Made by a program: the position numbers and the translations under genes. Of a DNA stretch of 64,000 nt, positions 42,821-52,403 are shown one piece after another (the first letter of the stretch is position 1; each line of letters begins with the position of its first letter). Below the pieces are notes generated by a model. It made no database searches and was not told the origin of the DNA. It worked only from the letters and a program-made list of their open reading frames with translations. Location: positions 1 to 64,000 of the forward strand of contig CAKOGP040002447.1 of NCBI GenBank assembly GCA_933822405.4, read 5' to 3'. Origin of the DNA: Cylindrotheca closterium (Eukaryota > Bacillariophyta > Bacillariophyceae > Bacillariales > Bacillariaceae).

Positions 42821-43507
42821 TCATGCGGATCGGGCAATTCTTGTGTTTGGTTTGGTGGATGCATCTTCTTTCCGTCTCGCCCACACAGTAGTGGTGTCAT
42901 CATCCAAGATATCGTCAAGATCCAAAGAGTTGCTACGCTTCTTTTTCTCGAACTTGAAGGACGAAGGTCGGCCTTGCTCGAGATTCATTTCCACGCTGAA
43001 ATCATCTGAGGACTTGCTTCGTTTTGGTTTCTGAAACCTGAACGAAGCGGATCTGCTGAGTTTCGACTGGTAGGACAGGAGAATACGAATGTGGTATCCT
43101 GGTGATTTCCCAACCTTGGCCACAGAGTCCACCAATCCCTTGTAGAAGGACCCCATTTCCCATTTTTTGTCCTTGGCACTCGCGGCTCGTTGCCTTTGAA
43201 TTTCGGTAACTTCCACCACAGTATCCACAATCTCGGGGACTGAGTATCCGGATGTCAGCAACAGTTGGGCTCTGTGCTGAGCATCCAACCTTGGACATCT
43301 TGTCTCGGATGATCGTTTTCTCTTGATACAGTGTTCGTATTCCATAAGTTCGTGTCGATATTGCTTTGTGCAATTCCATGAAATGCCAACAGGCACACCA
43401 GCTGAGACAGCTGGATTGTCAGAAAGCATAATTGGGAATTCTCGAATGACAATGTCGCCAAATCGAACAGACTTTGCTGTTGATGATACTGAAGACGATT
43501 CACTCAT
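42821..43507 (-). CDS. Diatom-type conserved protein of unknown function (VRFGDIVIREFPIML motif)
   Basis: 228 residues from the ATG at 43507; an upstream extension exists only with a non-ATG start. The block SVRFGDIVIREFPIMLSDNPAVSAGVPVGISW is a pattern I recall as recurring in many diatom proteins of unknown function. It is followed by a conserved-looking middle (YEHCIKRKR, EIQRQRAASAKDKKWE) and a basic Ser-rich C-terminus with SRSASFRF and KRSKSSDD sites that suit phosphorylation. No TM or signal peptide; cytosolic or nuclear is likely. No function is known to me. The gene converges on the Deg protease gene with 170 bp between stops. Confidence 0.8.
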   Translation of the reverse strand: MSESSSVSSTAKSVRFGDIVIREFPIMLSDNPAVSAGVPVGISWNCTKQYRHELMEYEHCIKRKRSSETRCPRLDAQHRAQLLLTSGYSVPEIVDTVVEVTEIQRQRAASAKDKKWEMGSFYKGLVDSVAKVGKSPGYHIRILLSYQSKLSRSASFRFQKPKRSKSSDDFSVEMNLEQGRPSSFKFEKKKRSNSLDLDDILDDDTTTVWARRKEDASTKPNTRIARSA

Positions 43508-44959
43508 GCTTTGATATTCCTCTGGTTTTAGATTTATGTTTTGATTCAGATTTGCATACAAACCGTTCGAGATGAATGTAATAATGTGTCTTGGTTTTGT
43601 GAGAGCGTTCCATGTCGGTAATGTTCCGTCTAATATATATCGGCAAAACTACGAGAGTAGTTTACCCTTGTTTCCGAGCCCAAGGTTTCATTTCGGTTCC
43701 TTTTGTTCCAAATCAAGACTTCGTTATTTAACGACTGCGAAACTCAAGGTAAAAAGACTCGCTTCTACTTATTGATCGACCAAGTGCCGGTTACTGCCAA
43801 CAGACATAATTCTGGAATGCATCACTCAGTGATTCAAAAATACAGGGACGGCCGGGAAAATCAATATTTACTCCCAAGAATTGTATGCTAAATTTCTATT
43901 TCCCGGCCGTTCCAGTGCGTTACGTTCACTTTTAGTCCAGCGGAGCACAAACAGTAGGCATCAAAATCGCGGATGGTTAGCGACAATGCCTCTACAACCA
44001 CGTACCTGGTACCTGGTACGGTACTGTAACAGCTTAGAGGTTCGAATGATGACGTCCTAAACATGCTGGTGACAGTGCTGTTGAAGAGACACGACAGAGC
44101 GAATTGTCCCAACCAATTTAATGTTGCATTGTACCACGTAGTTCTACAAGCAACGGGAAGAGATGGGTATCCAATACCGGTACGTACCGGGTAACATTAG
44201 GACCTGGATTTCTTCGTGACCGGCAATACATGATACATGTACATCCATCAGGTGGTGGTGGTGGTGTCAGTCCAGAAGAAGCGCGGCTGCGCTGCTGGTT
44301 CTTCGGATGACTGTTACATGCAGTATCTTGTAACAGTGCCAGTCAGGTTGTCATTGCACCTCTTGATCGCAGTCTTGGTTCTGACTGTCGTTTCTGAGCT
44401 TCCTTGAACTGTGTTTCTGTTTCTATCAGATGAACGGCAAGAGTATCGCTCTACACCAAATCTACGACCAGAGTATGAAACTGAACTTAGGTACATATAA
44501 AGTCCAATCTCACCATACGACTGACTGCAGGACGGCCATAAATTACAGTACTGTAATAGTCGTTCCGGTCAATCTTCGATTCTGAGTCGCGCGTTGTCGC
44601 GCAGAAGAGACATTATTTGAAAAGGTACAGTACAGTATTGGTAGCCGTTGTACCGAACTCTATGCACGCGCATGCGCCTTGCCACCCTTGCTTGCTCGCA
44701 AGTCATCGTGGAAGCAATCAAGCAGATGAAGCGAAAACGGAAATTTAGGAAAAAAGAGGTGTCCATCTAGCATCACTTTGGACTTGAGAAACCCCAAGTC
44801 TGGCTTATACAAGCATTGTAATTGCTTGTATACTCCTTGGTGAAGCCACTGCCGGGCTCAGCACTTCAAAAATCTGCAAAACCGGCAAAATTGGAGGTTC
44901 AGATTAGACCACAGAAATTTTTCAGAGGCACACAGTCAATTCTAACTCAAATAAGTTCA
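43508..44959. other. 1.45-kb intergenic region with a strong inverted repeat
   Basis: No supported gene on either strand. It contains the hairpin at 43845-43913, GGTACC/TACCGGTA-type palindromes (about 44003-44025, 44173-44192) and short random frames. It should include the promoters of two divergent genes. Confidence 0.5.
43845..43913. repeat. Inverted repeat, 15-bp stem, 39-nt loop
   Basis: ACGGCCGGGAAA (43848-43859) is the exact reverse complement of TTTCCCGGCCGT (43899-43910); three more pairs extend the stem with one G-U. Confidence 0.9.
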
Positions 44960-47110
44960 ATGATGCCTCCTCCATCGCCGTCTTCGGTTCGTTGGCATTA
45001 TGACAATCGAGGCTTTCCACACAAACCACTATTAGAAGATCCTGCAATCAGAAGCCAGATACCATCTACAGCAGAAATGAAAAGACGGTGGGACTTTCGT
45101 AACGCCATTCAGGAAGAATCCAATCAACATCGACGCGTCTACACAAAACCTGATTTTGTAGGTCACAGCGTCACTCAATTACTCAACAGGAGGTCAACGT
45201 ATGGCTCTTCCCGAATTGGCACAAAGAGACTGCGTCATTTTGCTGAATACACTTCCGTAACGCAATATCAATCCAGTTTTCTAGCACATTTGGGAGGACA
45301 GGATGAGGTTGTCAATGGTCAGCGAGAACAATCGAGTCAAGCAGTTTCCTCAATTTCAGTAGCCTTTAGTCCATGTGGTTCTACCATGGCGAGTACGCAT
45401 GGAGATCATACCGTCAAGATTACCGATTGCAACTCGGGAGGCTTGCTTCAAACACTAGTAGGGCATTCTCGAACTCCGTGGACCTGCAAATACCATCCTT
45501 TGCGGTCCGATATTGTGGCGAGTGGTTGTTTGGGGCATCAAGTACGATTGTGGAATTGGAAAAAGAATACTTGTTTGGCAATGATTCGATTGGAATATGC
45601 CATTATTAGCCTGAGCTTTCATCCCTCTGGAAAAGTATTGGGAGTAGCCAATGGTACCAAGTTGAATTTCTGGGGACTTGGCGATTTGGACAACTGGTCG
45701 GAAGGTGGAGGTGCACAGAGTGGTGGTGGCGATACTCGTGTATTGGGCATGTTGACCGAAGTGGATCAAGGACACATGCTTCGGTGTGTCCACTTTCCAC
45801 CTGCTGGCACGACTGTCATTGTCGGTGGTGTCAACAAACCGGACACGAACCAACAGAACAGTCGGCCAATGAGAGGAGGGATATCAGGTGGTGGCATGAC
45901 GTTCTACCTTAAACTATTTGATTTTAATCTACCCATGACGGTGGATCGACAGTCCCGACAACAATTTTCTTCCACGAGGACACGAGCCAGGGCTCTGGAA
46001 AATGTAAGTGATACGACGACGACATTTGTATTGAATGAGTGTATGAGGGTTGTCTGTTTGCTTACACATTATTGCTATTTTCCCTCAATTATTCTGCTAC
46101 AGCCCCGAGTGTTTGTTCCAAGAGCACTCCTCTATAACGATGGAGGGTTTGATGTTTCACCGGATGGCAAGACTCTCTGTGCGTGTGCAGAATACTGGCT
46201 ACCAGACGGGGTGAATAATGCCATGGAACTCCTAGAGTATCAGAATGAACAAGATTATGACGACGATGATGATGATAGTACAGATGGCGATGGTTCCGGT
46301 TCTCCAAAGAAACCGCAGAATGATACCCCGACATCTACGACTGCGGGTCCGCCCTTTTCTCCGACTCTGAATAAAGGATCATTGCAACGAAATGCGGATT
46401 CATCACCTCCTCGGGGAAATACTACACCAAGAATACAATATCCCAGCATGAATGCTGGTAGTAACCCTCTACGCACTCCAACTCCACAAACACCTCCAGC
46501 CAAACAAGGCCAAATGACACTGAGTCCACCTTCTCCGCCTGGTAGAAGATTTGGAAAGGGATACGGAATGCAACCAGGAAGATATGTCCCTCACGTTGTT
46601 ACGATATCATTGGATACGACACCAAGTGATTCTATCGAACAAGACCAATTGCAAGCCATGCTGTATCCACCGCCGGCTGCGGTATTACCCAATTCCGCTG
46701 CCGCCGCTGCTGCTACTGCTACGCGCAACAAGAAGCAAAAGACACCGAGACGAGGCACGGCCAAGTTACGACCAAGATTAGGGCAACTGCTGCAAGCTTG
46801 CCCACTAGATGGAGCCAAAGCAAGTGCAGTAACTTGTGTCAAGTTTTCGCCCAGTACCAATTTTTGTCTGATTGGCTACGGAGTACGGGAACCCATTATG
46901 GAGGGCAACCCGACCTTGCCGCTGCATCCAGTCACTGCACTATATGCTACAAGTCCGAAGATGACGCATGTTTCGACCATGCTAAGCCCAGACGATGATG
47001 TCAATATCGCTCGATTCCATCCACATTCTGGCGTGGGATTCTGCTATGGAACGAAACAAGGGCGTCTTCGAGTGCTTGGTCCACGTCCTTGGAATTATTA
47101 TAACTGCTAA
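44960..47110 (+). CDS. AMBRA1-like WD40 protein
   Basis: Two exons (44960-46003 and 46103-47110; donor GTAAGT, acceptor ACAG, phase 0; the 99-bp intron keeps the frame open). First ATG in frame is 44960, giving 683 residues. The N-terminal WD block has the AMBRA1 pattern: SVAFSPCGSTMASTHGDHTVKI, LLQTLVGHSRTPWTCKYHP, IVASGCLGHQVRLWNW, AIISLSFHPSGKVLGVANG. A disordered Pro/Ser/Thr-rich middle follows and a last WD part (TCVKFSPSTNFCLIGYGVRE ... GVGFCYGTKQGRLRVLG) closes the propeller, the split-propeller layout of AMBRA1. In animals AMBRA1 is a DDB1-CUL4 substrate receptor and autophagy regulator; the role here is inferred from homology. Confidence 0.85.
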   Translation: MMPPPSPSSVRWHYDNRGFPHKPLLEDPAIRSQIPSTAEMKRRWDFRNAIQEESNQHRRVYTKPDFVGHSVTQLLNRRSTYGSSRIGTKRLRHFAEYTSVTQYQSSFLAHLGGQDEVVNGQREQSSQAVSSISVAFSPCGSTMASTHGDHTVKITDCNSGGLLQTLVGHSRTPWTCKYHPLRSDIVASGCLGHQVRLWNWKKNTCLAMIRLEYAIISLSFHPSGKVLGVANGTKLNFWGLGDLDNWSEGGGAQSGGGDTRVLGMLTEVDQGHMLRCVHFPPAGTTVIVGGVNKPDTNQQNSRPMRGGISGGGMTFYLKLFDFNLPMTVDRQSRQQFSSTRTRARALENVSDTTTTFVLNECMRVVCLLTHYCYFPSIILLQPRVFVPRALLYNDGGFDVSPDGKTLCACAEYWLPDGVNNAMELLEYQNEQDYDDDDDDSTDGDGSGSPKKPQNDTPTSTTAGPPFSPTLNKGSLQRNADSSPPRGNTTPRIQYPSMNAGSNPLRTPTPQTPPAKQGQMTLSPPSPPGRRFGKGYGMQPGRYVPHVVTISLDTTPSDSIEQDQLQAMLYPPPAAVLPNSAAAAAATATRNKKQKTPRRGTAKLRPRLGQLLQACPLDGAKASAVTCVKFSPSTNFCLIGYGVREPIMEGNPTLPLHPVTALYATSPKMTHVSTMLSPDDDVNIARFHPHSGVGFCYGTKQGRLRVLGPRPWNYYNC

Positions 47111-47493
47111 CTGCGTTGGAAATTTTGACATTTACCTGCGTTATATTGTGGTTGGATTGGAAACCTGTGTCAGCTTGAACTGCTATTGTTTGATGTAGGG
47201 AGAAATTTCCCCACTCCCCAGATCCTTTCTTGCCTGTTTTTTCTAAGTTCAAGTGACACGTGCCAGATGTCGTGATATTAAACCAATGCGTTAAACACAA
47301 TAAGAGTTGACATCGTTTTGCCTATGTAGAAAACATAAACAGCGTCTTAAAGATTTATTGGCACACATGTATGAACGGAGATCACATGCCAAGTCACGCT
47401 CACTGAAAAATCTCCATTTCCTAAAAATTGATAATCACAAATCACCTCGCTCTCCTTCATCGGCAGCAAAGCCGGAAGTCGACAATCAAGATC
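47111..47493. other. intergenic, no gene seen
   Basis: Between two plus-strand genes; nothing supported. Confidence 0.5.
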
Positions 47494-48360
47494 ATGACGC
47501 TAGATGAAACAAATTCACCACAAGCAGCCTCGTGCCAAAATATGCTAAAAAAATCGTTAGATCAAGCAATGCAGCTGCAACAGGAGCTTCCCAGTATGGC
47601 TCTGCTGACGGATGCGGTCGAAGAATTGAGCACAGCAGCCTCCAACACAATCGCTTCCGTGCGAGAATGGTCGATGGACAAGGAAACTGGCTTGCGATCA
47701 GCGGAATATCGAAATAATATCTCAAATCTGGCAGCATGTTGTAAACCATCAACGAGCATGGACGACGGGGAGACAATGGTCACTTATGATACCACGGAAG
47801 AGGAACATCATGGCAAGATGATACAGAGACTTGCATCTTGGAATACTTTGGAAACTTCTTGTCGAACTGGTATGGATATCGACGAGCAACCACCTTCAGA
47901 AACTGGCGCAAAAAGGACTGTAAAGTTTGATTATCCTCCTGTCCAATCCATGTCAGAAATTCCTAGAGTAAATACAAAAGATATTCCAAAACTCTTCTTT
48001 TCGGAGGAAGAATTGACCCAACTTCGTCGAGACAGATTCTCAACGATGAGAGCGGAAGATGTGGAAGTCGTTGCCATTCCTCCAGAAGATTCGCTGGAAG
48101 AAGAGGAACCCTCAATTGCTTCTAGCGCAAATTCAATTACCGATTGTACGGATTTGAATGATGGTTCGTCATCATCACCCATCACAAGGTCCTCCGAGCT
48201 TGACCTGAACGCTGCGATGACCGAGCCTTCAAGAAGCACCAAGTCGGATCTTCAAGGAAACAAGAAATGGAGTAATGGGGCAAGCGAGGAAAATCACCCC
48301 TCTTACAATGTCAAGATATTGACGAGATCTATTGATGAATACGGCAGCAGTCCTCGTTGA
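47494..48360 (+). CDS. Diatom-type conserved protein of unknown function (VKFDYPP / LFFSEEEL motif)
   Basis: 288 residues from the ATG at 47494; the frame runs further 5' but only with a non-ATG start. The middle carries VKFDYPPVQSMSEIPR, KDIPKLFFSEEELTQLRRDR and TMRAEDVEVV, a pattern I recall from many diatom proteins of unknown function. Both ends are Ser/Thr/Glu-rich and probably disordered. No signal peptide, TM segment or catalytic motif is visible. No function can be given. Confidence 0.75.
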   Translation: MTLDETNSPQAASCQNMLKKSLDQAMQLQQELPSMALLTDAVEELSTAASNTIASVREWSMDKETGLRSAEYRNNISNLAACCKPSTSMDDGETMVTYDTTEEEHHGKMIQRLASWNTLETSCRTGMDIDEQPPSETGAKRTVKFDYPPVQSMSEIPRVNTKDIPKLFFSEEELTQLRRDRFSTMRAEDVEVVAIPPEDSLEEEEPSIASSANSITDCTDLNDGSSSSPITRSSELDLNAAMTEPSRSTKSDLQGNKKWSNGASEENHPSYNVKILTRSIDEYGSSPR

Positions 48361-49051
48361 TCAAGAATGTGATGGTGGCAACGTTGTACGTGGGCACGAA
48401 CCTGCGCCACCATGTCCGTCATGCTTGTTGTCAAGCTTGACCATGGTTTTTCATTGGTATACGTGTACGATGAAAGCAGGTATTGTCGGTCTCGAGATTT
48501 AGATTTTCGGAACAGTAATTGTGCTGTCTCGAAACTTGAGAAAGTGAAGTTGAGTCGTTGAAATGTTTTAGGTTTCCAGAACCAAGGGCACACATAGCTA
48601 GCTACCTGGTAGTCTAGATAAATATAATAGGTACGGGGTCCGAGATTTGTCCTATCCTGATATAAAACCTGCTCTCGCTTAGAAGTTCCGGAAACACTAG
48701 CATGTTCCTTGATTTCTATCTGTAGATGACAATGAGCTTTTGTCAGTCAATGTATTCAGTAGAAGAATTAGATGTACTCTATTTTATAGCCGATTCATGA
48801 ATATGTAATGTGGGGAGTAATAAACCATCATCGTGATTTTTCATTCTGTCTGGCACATGAGGAAAACAGAAACCTCATCGCACACAAAATGTCTCTCAGT
48901 GTCCAACGGATTTACTCAAGGAATATTACACGGCTTCATATTACCGACAAAACAAATGGATCGTATTTGATTGCGGAAATCCAATAGATCTTCTCTGGAC
49001 AATTCGACGAACGCCGCCAGCTGCAAAACTGTCCCTGATGCATACCAAAAT
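48361..49051. other. intergenic between convergent genes
   Basis: No supported gene; AT-rich 3' flanks. Confidence 0.5.
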
Positions 49052-49687
49052 CTAATCGATAAACTTTGGCTTTGTGACGGACGAAAAGATTCCCACACAT
49101 GCGATAACCCCGAGAGCCTTACTGACATTGACATAGACTTCAGGTGAAACTCTAGTCACCTTGTATGTCCCAGCTCCAGCACCCTCAAAACAGGCTTCCC
49201 ATGTCAACCCCATGGCAAAGTAGCCACCAACACTCGCCCAAAACGTCAAGAACAAGCCCTTTTGTGGCTGATATGCTCTTCGAAGGGCTGCGGCATTGTT
49301 TTTTGTATCCAAATAGTGCATAATCACTGGAAACAAATGGAACCATAATGCTCGGATATAAACCAAAAGATCTGATCGGCCTTTTGGAGCCAAATCAAAC
49401 TCCATATTCGGATTGGCAATCAATGTCCAAACATACATTACAAATAGGGCATATGCTCCACTCAAACTTGGGCCATGTAGCCAAGGAAGAATTTTTTTTG
49501 ACGACAAAGGTAACTCAAAGTACAGCATGTGCAAGATCCAGGACCACAGCGTCAAGTGTTCTAACACTTGTGCCTGACTTGTATAGATATCCCAGAACAG
49601 AGAGATGAGCATCGCATAGAACTTCCACCGGCGATCCGTTTCGTCTGGAACAGGCTTGTTGTACTTGTCGACATCTCCGCTAGTCAT
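49052..49687 (-). CDS. Multi-pass membrane protein, possibly FAR-17a/AIG1-like
   Basis: 211 residues, ATG at 49687, single exon. Five or six hydrophobic segments are visible (WKFYAMLISLFWDIY; LTLWSWILHMLYF; GAYALFVMYVWTLI; YIRALWFHLFPVIMHYL; LFLTFWASVGGYFAMGL; ALGVIACVGIF). The size, the segment count and a His in a mid-protein TM segment recall the FAR-17a/AIG1 (lipid hydrolase) family, but the match is weak. No start alternatives, no introns. Confidence 0.6.
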   Translation of the reverse strand: MTSGDVDKYNKPVPDETDRRWKFYAMLISLFWDIYTSQAQVLEHLTLWSWILHMLYFELPLSSKKILPWLHGPSLSGAYALFVMYVWTLIANPNMEFDLAPKGRSDLLVYIRALWFHLFPVIMHYLDTKNNAAALRRAYQPQKGLFLTFWASVGGYFAMGLTWEACFEGAGAGTYKVTRVSPEVYVNVSKALGVIACVGIFSSVTKPKFID

Positions 49688-49951
49688 GGTCTTGTTTGTT
49701 TGGATAGTTCACACTGATGAATATAATAATGCCTGTTATGATGATGATTAGACATCGATGCATGGAATAAAACTCTGTTGCAGGTATATATTTTGGATAG
49801 TGACACCTCAAATGTCTCAGGAGACCGGCTAGCGCTTCAAAAAAAACGGGTTGAAATAAAAACGGGACGGGGAATCCCGTAACGGGACAGTACATATATA
49901 TCGACGACGAGGATATGATGATTTGCTGTTTTGCTATGATAGATGGGCCTT

Positions 49952-51448
49952 TTAGTATAACTGATATGCACTATACCCAACCTTTACGCTGGGTTTAGCA
50001 GTCCGTCGCTTTTGGTCCATCCGCAGCGTGCGAAATGCAGCGCTCACTTTGGTTCTTGCAACACTGTTTTCAACAGTGACCCATACACCATCATCTTCCC
50101 GCAAAAACACTCCAGAATTTTGAGTGATAATAATATCCACAATTTCTTGTGCGATTTTGATTTTCTGTCCTTTCTCCGCTCTAAAATATCTCTCATGATA
50201 CTCCAATACTAGCGATCGCAATGCTCTATTGCCAGCATGATTCTGAATTGGAGATCCTTTGCCAAAGAGAACATCGTGTTCTCCTGGAACGTGAACGATC
50301 CTTCTTCTCGGTTTCGCCCACCTTTCTGCACTACGCTGTGCCAACAGTCTTTGTCTGTGAGCACCAAGGTCTGTAATTTCTCCTCCTTCAGCAATTGGAA
50401 TGATGCCTCGCTCAATACCATGCCCCTGAAGGATTGACATGACTTCCTCATGCGTGCCTATGTACATAATGAGGAATCGGACCAGATGAGCTTCAATATA
50501 CAACATACCAATGAACCATGTTTTCATGTCGTCAACAGCAACGTACCATAGTGGTCTCGTGTCCTGAGCTGCGCCTGAGAATTTAAACCTGCCTTCACCA
50601 TCGAAATATTCTCTCGCTTCAACGTGCCGTCGTGGCAAACGTGAAGTGCGCTCACTCTGATTGGAAGGGATTCTGTGAGCTTTGGGAATTTGTAGTTGCC
50701 ATCAGCCTGACCTCCGATCCCTCTTCCATTGTTAAATGAATATGCAACCAGCACGTATCCTTTTTTCTGAAAATCAGGATCCTGTAGCTCAACCATTGAG
50801 TTGTAAAAAGCACGACGTAGCTACAAATAGACATTAGTATAGCGCGGCACCAAAGTAGTCCTAGTCCCGAGCGACGGGGGCGCTTACCATAGAAATCGTC
50901 GTAGACTTTTTTCCAGCCAGCACAAAGTTAATTGTCCTTCCCGCACGATCTTTGTTCGGAAGGAACCTCCCATATCCACTATACAATGCTTCCATATCAT
51001 CCTTGTCCAAATCATCTTGGGTAATATCCACCACTAGCCTATCTTTCCCAAACAGCTTCAGTTTCAATTGAAAGTGCCGAGCTAGACGAGCCGCTGCTCG
51101 TTTGGCATCGAACACATCGGCACGTAGGAATGCCAACACAAAATCAGGATTGCAGACATAGGTCCTGTCCATTGATACCGCAAGATCGTAAGCTTCTTTT
51201 TCCGTCAGCCTTCCGATTTCGTATTGCACTTGGAGCAAACTTTTATGTACAAGTTCAGGCGTCTCTTTATTCTCATCACTTGAAATTCCATGCACATCCA
51301 GGTATGTCTTTTCTCTGTCCACTGCAGAGATGGATGACATCCGCTTTGCAATCAAGGAGTCGACATATTTGAGATCAGTGGCTTCGGCAGGGATAACTTC
51401 ATGATCATCTACTTTCAAGCTTCTACCTCCTCGATTTTCTCGATGCAT
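49952..51448 (-). CDS. CRAL-TRIO-like plus DUF6824 protein (copy 1)
   Basis: Exon 1 51448..50888 (phase 0 donor GTAAGC); exon 2 from 50820 (acceptor TTGTAG), then about 60 bases near 50630-50565 must be removed to keep frame; the best candidate is a GC-AG intron. A 51-bp GTATGT...ATAG intron at 50508..50458 sits exactly where copy 2 has its last intron. The protein opens with a helical domain (HFQLKLKLFG), a lipid-binding CRAL-TRIO-like core (DRAGRTINFVLAG, FPKLTESLPIRVSALHVC) and ends in a DUF6824 domain (HDVLFGKGSPIQNHAGNRALR, SGVFLREDDGVWVTVENSVARTKVSAAFRTLR), which is widespread in diatoms and of unknown function. Divergent from its paralogue at 52404. Confidence 0.78.
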
Positions 51449-52403
51449 TTTGTACAGTTGTTGAAGGATTGATGTTGCTCTGTTTCGCTTGCATAAAAAA
51501 TATGCGAAAGTAATTATACTTTTTAAAAATATAACGGAATATAAATTCTATGTGCAACCGAATATACGGGAACGAGTACGTAGTACACGTGTACGTTGAG
51601 CTCTTCTTTTGTTCCCGTCATTTTCTGCGTTTTCGCCGATATATACAGCAGGAGGAGTGAGTCAGTCAGTCAGTCGTTCCGTTCAGTTTCGCGTTTTGGC
51701 TATATAAAAAAATGCATTTATTTTAAAATACATACAATATAATAAACATACTGTACTTCAGTTTCACGTTTGTTTTCAATATGTGTAGAACTCAGATGAC
51801 AGTCTGTACCGTTCAAATGTACCTACAATGGCGAAAATCTCTGCTGCAGTGAGTTTTCATACGCTTCCAACGTCCTAGCTCTATAGTCGTCTGCCAGGCT
51901 GAAGCGATCACATGAGAAGAAATATAACATGTTTCCCATTGTGTACACTTGCTTCCCAATGCGGTAGCCACTTAGCTCGTGGTATAAAAACCAGTGATGT
52001 AGTGAAGAATGATAAGGCTTGCAGGATTTCGTCGAATGGGGCGAGTTTTACAGTCACTAAAGCTAATGGCTAACGTGTATCCAGCTTTGTGTCGGTTCAT
52101 CAACCCTGTACTGCCTCCAACTTGCAGGCACCAGAGCAGTAGGAAGATGATTGATTGATTCGTTCATTTTTATTCGATCTTGGAAGAATATGACGCGCCC
52201 GCAGAGTCGTTTTCCACAATTTTCATTCTGCATGCAGTTTGCATCATATGAGCGCTTTTATATTATTATTTCGAAGCCGCGTGTCAAGGAAGAACTTCGC
52301 TTTTGACGCTCATTATATAACCTTTTTCAATTCACGAACAACGCACATCCACATCATCTTTCCGATCCCGACAAAATACGGCTAACTTCAGTACCGGTAG
52401 ATA
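51449..52403. promoter_or_regulatory. Bidirectional promoter region of the CRAL-TRIO/DUF6824 pair
   Basis: 955 bp between divergent paralogues. A TATATAA at 52314-52320 lies about 85 bp before the copy 2 ATG; another TATATAAA is near 51711. A CAGT run occurs near 51662-51674. No gene seen. Confidence 0.45.
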
